Position numbers and translations under genes: made by a program. DNA of 11,809 nucleotides from an uncultured Chloroflexota bacterium (lineage in GTDB: Bacteria > Chloroflexota > Dehalococcoidia > SAR202 > UBA11138), in the NCBI GenBank assembly GCA_913046025.1, contig CAJWRP010000025.1, forward strand, positions 1 to 11,809, given 5' to 3'. Positions 7,191 to 11,809 of this stretch are shown here, in pieces (position 1 is the first letter of the stretch; the number at the start of each line of letters is the position of its first letter). The notes under the pieces were generated by a model. That model was not told the origin of the DNA. It worked only from the letters and a program-made list of their open reading frames with translations, and searched no databases.

Positions 7191-7220
7191 ATAGTACAGA
7201 ACGAATGTTCTAGTTGTCAA
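7191..7220 (-). promoter_or_regulatory. Sigma-70-type promoter of the imuB-dnaE2 operon
   Basis: On the minus strand, a perfect -35 TTGACA (7220-7215) is followed by an 18-base spacer and a -10 TACTAT (7196-7191, four of six matches to TATAAT). Transcription would start near 7185-7180, about 30 bases before the ATG at 7151. The spacer is filled by a LexA palindrome. A separate 10-base palindrome GCAGGCCTGC lies just upstream (7234-7243). Confidence 0.8.
7198..7211. promoter_or_regulatory. LexA operator (DinR-type SOS box)
   Basis: AGAACGAATGTTCT has perfect five-base inverted arms (AGAAC/GTTCT) around four bases. It matches the Gram-positive LexA/DinR consensus CGAACRNRYGTTYC at all but the two outermost positions. 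It lies wholly between the -35 and -10 of the imuB-dnaE2 promoter, where a bound LexA dimer would block RNA polymerase. SOS control of imuB/dnaE2 is established in other bacteria; its operation here is inferred from position and match. I saw no second GAAC-N4-GTTC site in the window. Confidence 0.85.
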
Positions 7221-7417
7221 CGGCTGTACTACGGCAGGCCTGCTGTGCGTGTTCTAGGAAATGTATAAAAATGCACATGATGAACTGCGTTATTCTCAAG
7301 TGCGCCAAGAGGCACGTGGGCACCTATAACAGAAGAGGCAGGAACGGGCTTAGGTAGACAGAACGGCGTAGGGTGTAGAGGGTCCGAAAGAGAGAAATGC
7401 CGGGTCAAATGGGAACC

Positions 7418-7472
7418 GCCTCACCAGGATAGATTGCCAGAGTTTGGCAGTGCTTGCCAGGCCGAGTGAGGC
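7418..7472. other. Nested and alternative hairpins after the SDR gene
   Basis: An outer inverted repeat GCCTCAC (7418-7424) / GTGAGGC (7466-7472) encloses three evenly spaced arms, TGCCA (7435-7439), TGGCA (7445-7449) and TGCCA (7455-7459). The central arm can pair with either neighbour, each with a five-base loop, so the two small hairpins exclude each other. It lies in the 3' flank of the minus-strand SDR gene, within the roughly 270 bases between it and the imuB promoter. There is no T-run in the minus direction, so it is not a standard terminator. Nothing else is supportable between 7244 and 7417. Confidence 0.35.
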
Positions 7473-7489
7473 TGACGGGTTTTTGATTC

Positions 7490-8302
7490 TTATCGCAGGT
7501 GCTCCAGCATCGAAAGAGGTGTCGTGGCCAGCACGCCGCCGTCGACGGGCAGGGTAACGCCGGTTATCCATCGGGCCTCGTCGCTGGCCAAAAACAGTGC
7601 CGTCCATGCAATGTCCCAAGCAGTGCCCTCTAGGCCGAGCGGATTGCTCTTTCGTCTGAGCTCGCGACCCTCTTCAGAGAGCCTGTGCGCCACCATGGGC
7701 GTGAAAAGCGGTCCCGGTGCGATGCAGTTGACGCGCACGTTCTGCCTGCCGTGGTGCACAGCCATCTGGGTCGTTAGAGCGATCACGCCGCCCTTGGATA
7801 CTGCGTACGAAATGCTCGCTCCACTGCTGCCCGCCCTTATGCCGGCAATTGACGACATGTTAATGACAGACCCAGAACCGGCATCGATCATCTTGGGCAC
7901 AGCGTATTTGCTAAGCATAATCATGCTCTTGAGATTGGTGTCGATCACTCGAGTGAAATCCTCTTCAGTGACCTCCAGCACAGTGCCGGGAGCGCCTATG
8001 CCAACGTTGTTGAACAGGATGTTCAGGCTCCCGTAGCGTTCAACGGCCTGCTGGACAATTCCCTCGCACTCAGCCTCAACCGTGACGTTGGCCTCCATTA
8101 CTGATGCCTCGCCGCCCTCATCCAGTATCGAAGCTAGGGTCTCCTCGGCGCGCTCTATCACGTTGTCGACCAGCAGCACTTTGGCTCCCTCACGCGCGAA
8201 TAAGATGGCGGTGGCCTTGCCGGTGCCAACCCCCGGACCTCTGGAGCCTGCTCCGGTCACGATTGCGACTTTGCCCTGCAAGCGCTTGCCTTGAGAAACC
8301 AT
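7490..8302 (-). CDS. Short-chain dehydrogenase/reductase (classical SDR)
   Basis: The 270-residue NAD(P)-dependent oxidoreductase has a single Rossmann domain. The cofactor loop TGAGSRGPGVGTGKA begins at residue 16, with the glycine motif slightly expanded. D46 at the end of the second strand favours NAD(H). NNVG (98-101) stands for the usual NNAG, N123 is the structural Asn, and the catalytic set is S151, Y166 and K170 (YAVSK). The PVDGG motif near the C-terminus is standard. The substrate cannot be read from sequence; ketone/alcohol conversion on a catabolic intermediate is likely given the divergent ring-cleavage dioxygenase genes. The ATG at 8302 has a good ribosome binding site (AAGGGAGA, 8307-8314). 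The protein is full length and cytoplasmic. Confidence 0.92.
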   Translation of the reverse strand: MVSQGKRLQGKVAIVTGAGSRGPGVGTGKATAILFAREGAKVLLVDNVIERAEETLASILDEGGEASVMEANVTVEAECEGIVQQAVERYGSLNILFNNVGIGAPGTVLEVTEEDFTRVIDTNLKSMIMLSKYAVPKMIDAGSGSVINMSSIAGIRAGSSGASISYAVSKGGVIALTTQMAVHHGRQNVRVNCIAPGPLFTPMVAHRLSEEGRELRRKSNPLGLEGTAWDIAWTALFLASDEARWITGVTLPVDGGVLATTPLSMLEHLR

Positions 8303-8515
8303 CTATTCTCCCTTGCCTTGAAATCTTAAAGATAAGTGTTTTTTCTAGTCTGATAAGCTTAAGCCAATAACGTTCAGACCGTATCACTGGCGTTCGTCGT
8401 ATGTCAATTTCCAGCGTCAACGCAGGGACAGGCAGGGCAATTGACGCGACAGATGCCCGAACTTACAATGCGGCGCATCTATAACTGGGCAAAGTGGCTC
8501 AGCGAAAAGGAAATC
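8303..8515. other. Divergent intergenic region between the SDR and dioxygenase genes
   Basis: These 213 bases must hold promoters for both the minus-strand SDR gene and the plus-strand dioxygenase genes. An AT-rich core lies at about 8325-8370. I could not fix a convincing -35/-10 pair or operator. An in-frame extension of the dioxygenase ORF back to 8441 is not conserved-looking and is better read as leader. Confidence 0.4.
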
Positions 8516-9319
8516 ATGGCGAAAATAGTAGTAGCGGTGGGAGTCCCTCATCCCCCCAGACTTGTTCGTGAGGCGGCAGATGCCTCCGAAAAATTAAAAC
8601 CGGAAATCCTCATGGAAAAGGTTCGAGAGCATGTAGAGAGGGCGTCTCCTGATGTCATTATAGAGTTGGACTCCGATCACTTCGTTAACTTCTTCTAGGA
8701 TAAGGTGCCTGCTTTTTGCGTAGGTCTGGCGGAAGAAGCAGAGGGGCCGCAGGAGATCTGGTGTCCGATGCCGCACTACGTGGTAAAGGATCACGTTCCC
8801 ATGGCGCGGGGCCTGCTGAGCTACGGGATTGACGCCCATTTTGACCTGGCTTTTGCTGAAGAATTGCGGCTGGACCACTCGGTTATGGTGCCGTTGCACT
8901 ACTTAAACCCGGGTATGGCATTGCCTGTAATTCCTCTGTATGTGAACGGCTTTGCTGCTCCTACACCGGCCGCGGAACGCTGCTTTGACCTGGGGCGTAT
9001 GGTCAGAGATTTCGTAGACCAGTGGCCCGGCGATGAGAGGGTAGCGTTGATTGCCAGCGGCTGCTTCGCCATGGACGTGGGAGGCCCACTACGTGGCTGG
9101 ACTGACGAGGAGTGGGTCGAGGCCGTTAGCGGATGGATATTGTCCGGTCAGTACCGAGAGCTGGCCAAGCAGGCAACGGCTGAGCGTATGGCCGCAGCGA
9201 GCAACAACAGCACCGAGATACTTAATTGGGTGGCATTGACCGGCGCCGTTGGGGATGTCAATCCGCTCTACCTGGATGTTGACGACGGCAGCGGGTACGC
9301 TGTTTGGGACCTAACGTAA
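8516..9319 (+). pseudogene. LigB-type extradiol dioxygenase subunit interrupted by an in-frame TAG
   Basis: Class III extradiol dioxygenase, catalytic (beta) subunit; the family opens catechol-type rings next to the hydroxyls using Fe(II). Iron ligands are visible: H12 (VPHPPRL), H55 (SDHFVNFF) and the Glu in TEILNW. H121 in LDHSVMVPLHYL is the second-sphere His. The usual SH of the GGxSH motif is AM (SGCFAMDVGGP); I recall LigB relatives with a similar change, so this may be subfamily-specific. Codon 61 is TAG (8696-8698) while the frame stays open on both sides: DHFVNFF, stop, DKVPAFCVG, with homology running straight through. The reading is a nonsense mutation, a sequencing error or readthrough. 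The ATG at 8516 has AAGGA four bases upstream. The ligA-like gene follows 28 bases after the stop. Without the stop it would be a 267-codon full-length protein. Confidence 0.8.
8696..8698 (+). other. In-frame TAG within the dioxygenase gene
   Basis: The triplet lies between the conserved segments DHFVNFF and DKVPAFC with no frame change. One substitution from a sense codon (for example TAC or TAT, Tyr) would explain it. GTG at 8705 could reinitiate translation, but that product would lack both N-terminal iron-binding histidines. Confidence 0.75.
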
Positions 9320-9347
9320 GAATGATCAGCTGCCGCGAGGATTCACC

Positions 9348-9664
9348 ATGAGCAATTACCTTCTGAACAAGATTCTATACATGACGGATAACGACGCTGA
9401 CTTTCGAAAGCGCATGAAAGAAGAGCTGGCCGAGACGGTACAGAGCTTTCAGCTTTCAGGGGAAGAGATGGAGGCCATGTTGACAGGCGATGTGGGCGCT
9501 TTGTACCAGATGGGAGTCATACCTTCTTCTTGAATCACATGGCGCGGTATGAGCTATTCGGTGTCAACAGGGACAACTACCTGGAGCGCATTCGCTCTCG
9601 TATGGAGTATGACCAGCGTTTCGAGCAGGGCAATATGCCTGTTCAGTACGTGCCGAAGGAGTGA
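9348..9664 (+). pseudogene. LigA-type dioxygenase small subunit with a one-base frameshift
   Basis: The first frame (9348-9533) encodes 61 residues typical of the LigA small subunit: a helical N-terminus (LLNKILYMTDNDADF) and LSGEEMEAMLTGDVGALYQMGV. It then reads IPSS and stops. The frame one base back continues with HTFFLNHMARYELFGV and ends at TGA 9662-9664. Joined as GV-HTFFLNH, this gives a roughly 105-residue protein of family-like length. A base appears to be missing between 9517 and 9518 (GT-CAT). Alternatively the first ORF is a short complete LigA and 9539-9664 is a separate 41-residue ORF (ATG, MARYELFG...), which overlaps nothing known. The ATG at 9348 has GCGAGG seven bases upstream. 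LigA caps the LigB active site, and gene order and spacing indicate one operon. Confidence 0.6.
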
Positions 9665-9734
9665 TCTATGTGCTTCCGCATATGGCAAAGTAGCAAAAAA
9701 TTATCGGTCGACAACCTTACCCTACCAACATAGA

Positions 9735-10610
9735 TCAAAGATCGACAGAGTTTGGCAGGTCATCAAGCGCGTAATAGTCGTGCTTAACTGCGTCATCATC
9801 GATCCTTACGATTCGTAGTCCGGAGGGATCATCGCCCAGCGGATAGCCTATGGGGCCAGTGGCAACCATCTGTAACGGTCCATCCGAAGCGATGTTGTTC
9901 TTGTGAAGATGCCCGGCGAAGACAGCTGAAACTCCGTATGCTTTGAGAATGTCCAAAATTGCCTTTCGGCGTATTTCAGGAACGACGAAATACCCTTCTG
10001 GCTCTTCCGTACTGTCTAGGAACAGTGGATGGTGCATAAATAACACTATGTCTTTACACCCGGCGTCCCTGGCTTCTTGCAAGTCCCCGCTTAAGAAATT
10101 AACCAGCTTGTCCCACTCGAGGGGAACGTTAATAGGGTCGAAACAGACGCAACTATTGATTACTATGAAATGGTGTCCGGCGTGGTCAAAAGAGTAATTG
10201 TCGTCGCCAAAGCGTTCCCTGTAGAGAGCTAACGATTCCGCAGTAGGTATGTTCCCCGCGTCGTGGTTGCCTGCGACCCAGTGCAGGGGGATATCCTCGT
10301 TCAGAAGGTTTCCAATCCTGATAACCTCCGCCAACTGCGCTTCATCGGTGGAGTCGTTGGTCATGTCACCGCAGACCACAACGAAGGCAGGTTTCAGCCT
10401 GTTGGCAGCCTCAATGGCCTTAGTGAAGAGTCTGGTCTCGTCTTCAAAACCGGTTAACTTCTTGGGAGCCTTTCTGGCGTTGATCCCACGCTGTCTCCTG
10501 GCTTCAATCTCCTCGTCCGGAAGGTTGCTGAAGAAGGAGAACATACCTAGCTGGGGATCTGCCATCTGTAGGAAAAACAGAGGTCTGTTTGTTGAGTCGT
10601 TCAATTCCAT
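9735..10610 (-). CDS. CPPED1/CSTP1-like metallophosphoesterase
   Basis: The 291-residue calcineurin-fold phosphatase has, in order, MADPQLG (D18, Q20), VCGDMTND (D82), AGNHD (N115, H116), LFMHHP near 195 and AGHLHKNN near 238. The DxQ in place of DxH in the first motif, with the PQLG context, is characteristic of the CPPED1/CSTP1 family; the human member dephosphorylates a serine phosphoprotein, but bacterial substrates are not established. It is unrelated in detail to the SbcD-like protein at 1151-1855. Length is near that of the family and all metal motifs are present, so it should be active. It has no signal peptide. The ATG at 10610 has GAAAGG only two bases upstream, which is close. It converges with the dioxygenase pair, about 70 bases apart, with no clear terminator between. 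Confidence 0.88.
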   Translation of the reverse strand: MELNDSTNRPLFFLQMADPQLGMFSFFSNLPDEEIEARRQRGINARKAPKKLTGFEDETRLFTKAIEAANRLKPAFVVVCGDMTNDSTDEAQLAEVIRIGNLLNEDIPLHWVAGNHDAGNIPTAESLALYRERFGDDNYSFDHAGHHFIVINSCVCFDPINVPLEWDKLVNFLSGDLQEARDAGCKDIVLFMHHPLFLDSTEEPEGYFVVPEIRRKAILDILKAYGVSAVFAGHLHKNNIASDGPLQMVATGPIGYPLGDDPSGLRIVRIDDDAVKHDYYALDDLPNSVDL

Positions 10611-10760
10611 AGCCTTTCGCTAGCCAGCCGGGCCCCTTTTGCCTGAGACCGGAACTTGGCCCACATTACTGTAAATAACCAGGGCGGCGCTATACCAACA
10701 TTCACATCGCCAATGGTTATTGTTTGGCAAACCAGATAAGGCCGCTGCCCATACTTAGAA

Positions 10761-11809
10761 CTAACCCCAGACGCGACGGGCTACCTCTACCACAAGCTCT
10801 AGCTTGCGCCACTGTTCATCCTCAGTGAGAAGGTTGCCCGCTTCGGTGGAAGCGAAGCCACATTGGGGGCTAAGCGCAAGCCGCTCAAGAGCCACGTATT
10901 TAGAAGCCTCATCTATGCGGCGAAGCAGGTCGTCGGCTGTTTCTATTGTGGGGTCTTTTGAGCTGACTAGCCCGAGCACCACCATCTTGTTTGAGGGCAC
11001 GAAGCGCAACGGCTCGAAACTGCCCGCGCGATCGGTGTCGTACTCCAGCAGGAACCTGTCAACCTTAAGGGTCCCGAACAGAGTCTCGGCAATGGGTTCG
11101 TACCCGCCCTCAGCATACCACATGCTCTGGTTGTTGCCTCTGCATACGTGTATGGCCAGCGTGGTGCCATCTTGCACAGCGTCTTCCAGGCAGGCGTTGT
11201 CTGCTCTTACAGCCTCTTGAAACAGCTTGTCCGGGTCTTGCCCAATGTCCTTCAGGTGCTGCCGCCACTTGGGATCGACAAAGTAGCTGTACCTGGGCGC
11301 GTCAAGCTGAATGTAGGAGACCCCGTCGCGGACCAGCGCCTGCACCTCCGCCTTGAGAATGCCGACAATCTCCCACAGCAGGTCGGAGCGGGTAGGGTAG
11401 AACTTGTTAGTCAGGCCTTCCTGATAGCTGATGGCTGGGAACTGGTTAGGACTCGGAAGGGTAATCTTGAAGGGTCCCGGCGCGTGGGCGTTCAGAAAGA
11501 CAGTCTGCTCTCCGGTGAGGCGGCGTTTGGCGCGGAGCTTGCCTCCCACCACCAGGTTTGTGCCCTCCTCTTGGGGGGGGGCGCCGGGGCCTTGCCATAC
11601 CCGTACTACTGATGGGACTTTTGATTCAACGTAACCCTCTACTGATTCTGCCAGGTCGTTCTGGAAGCTGGAGCGTCTGAAATCGCCATCGGAGAAGACG
11701 TCGATACCCGTCCGACGCTGGCGCTCAAGAGTAACCTGGATGGCACGGCCCTCTACCGCTTTCAATTGCCTGCGGTTGATGGTACCGCCGCGGAAAGCAT
11801 CGCGAGCCT
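10761..11809 (-). CDS. Cobalamin-independent methionine synthase (MetE C-terminal)-like protein, 5' end missing
   Basis: The frame is open from the right window edge (ARDAFRGGTINRRQLKAVE...) to TAG at 10763-10761, giving 349 visible residues; the start lies outside the window, and the TTG at 11765 is internal. The fold is a MetE C-terminal-type TIM barrel. Visible marks are the segment GIDVFSDGDFRRSSF, a likely zinc site HVC in LAIHVCRGN and a second Cys in SPQCGFAS near the end. In MetE the zinc activates the thiol that accepts a methyl group from a folate. Single-domain homologues like this one often act on other thiols or methyl donors, so methionine synthesis is not assured. The family usually has DGE where this has DGD. 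A nine-C tract (11581-11573 on the minus strand) encodes part of GAPPQEEG and stays in frame. Confidence 0.85.
   Translation of the reverse strand, partial: ARDAFRGGTINRRQLKAVEGRAIQVTLERQRRTGIDVFSDGDFRRSSFQNDLAESVEGYVESKVPSVVRVWQGPGAPPQEEGTNLVVGGKLRAKRRLTGEQTVFLNAHAPGPFKITLPSPNQFPAISYQEGLTNKFYPTRSDLLWEIVGILKAEVQALVRDGVSYIQLDAPRYSYFVDPKWRQHLKDIGQDPDKLFQEAVRADNACLEDAVQDGTTLAIHVCRGNNQSMWYAEGGYEPIAETLFGTLKVDRFLLEYDTDRAGSFEPLRFVPSNKMVVLGLVSSKDPTIETADDLLRRIDEASKYVALERLALSPQCGFASTEAGNLLTEDEQWRKLELVVEVARRVWG
11573..11581 (-). repeat. Nine-base C homopolymer in the metE-like gene
   Basis: On the coding strand a run of nine C lies in the codons for A-P-P. The frame is intact on both sides. Long C/G tracts are prone to slippage and to base-calling error. 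Confidence 0.7.

Noticed and set aside
7152..7220. N-terminal extension of the ImuB-like protein to 7220
   Set aside because: It would place the start codon within the -35 element and translate the LexA operator; the ATG at 7151 has a ribosome binding site and matches the family start.
7524..8036. 170-codon plus-strand ORF opposite the SDR gene
   Set aside because: It is antisense to a complete SDR with all catalytic motifs; high-GC third positions explain the open frame.
10709..10728. Inverted repeat GCCAA/TTGGC between the phosphoesterase and metE-like genes
   Set aside because: Only five pairs with a ten-base loop and no T-run; too weak to call a terminator or operator.
1..11809. CRISPR array, insertion sequence or toxin-antitoxin pair
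   Set aside because: No regularly spaced repeats, no transposase or recombinase motif, and no small adjacent gene pair with recognisable toxin features were found on either strand.

Overview
The window reads as a chromosomal segment of a free-living bacterium, most likely Chloroflexota (Dehalococcoidia/SAR202-like). The indications are a Gram-positive/DinR-type LexA operator (GAAC-N4-GTTC) rather than a proteobacterial SOS box, an imuB-dnaE2 mutagenesis pair without an adjacent imuA, and a set of catabolic genes (SDR, LigAB-type extradiol dioxygenase, MetE-C-like protein, CPPED1-like phosphoesterase) that I associate with such lineages. The taxonomic call is inference from gene content; there is no rRNA or complete tRNA to test it.

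Left part (1-2525): gene-poor, patchwork DNA. A gene tail enters from the left edge (to 251) and is followed by about 480 bases with no supportable gene. A degenerate tRNA-Pro(GGG)-like sequence (735-811) is followed by a strong intrinsic terminator (845-870) and a stretch with three successive hairpins (902-1040). Next come an SbcD/Mre11-like metallophosphoesterase gene (1151-1855) and an unrecognised AT-rich ORF (2089-2529). The last codons of that ORF lie inside a second tRNA-Pro 3'-end fragment (2476-2520). The two tRNA-Pro fragments are in the same orientation and share a 22-base exact core, as expected for attachment-site duplications left by elements integrating at a tRNA-Pro gene. No integrase remains in the window.

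Centre (2526-7220, minus strand): an SOS mutagenesis operon. imuB-like (inactive Y-family polymerase) is followed after 15 bases by dnaE2 (error-prone replicative-type polymerase). Its promoter is legible: a perfect TTGACA -35, an 18-base spacer filled by a palindromic LexA box AGAACGAATGTTCT, and a TACTAT -10. LexA bound there would sit between the -35 and -10, so the operon should be induced when DNA damage triggers LexA cleavage. The DnaE2 polymerase aspartates are intact but its PHP metal site is partly lost.

Right part (7221-11809): metabolic genes. A minus-strand SDR oxidoreductase (7490-8302) diverges from a plus-strand pair for an extradiol dioxygenase: a LigB-type catalytic subunit carrying an in-frame TAG (8516-9319) and a LigA-type small subunit with an apparent one-base frameshift (9348-9664). 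Both subunits therefore look inactivated, by independent lesions, unless these are base-calling errors or recoding. A minus-strand CPPED1/CSTP1-like metallophosphoesterase (9735-10610) and a partial minus-strand cobalamin-independent methionine-synthase-like gene (10761 to the right edge) complete the window.
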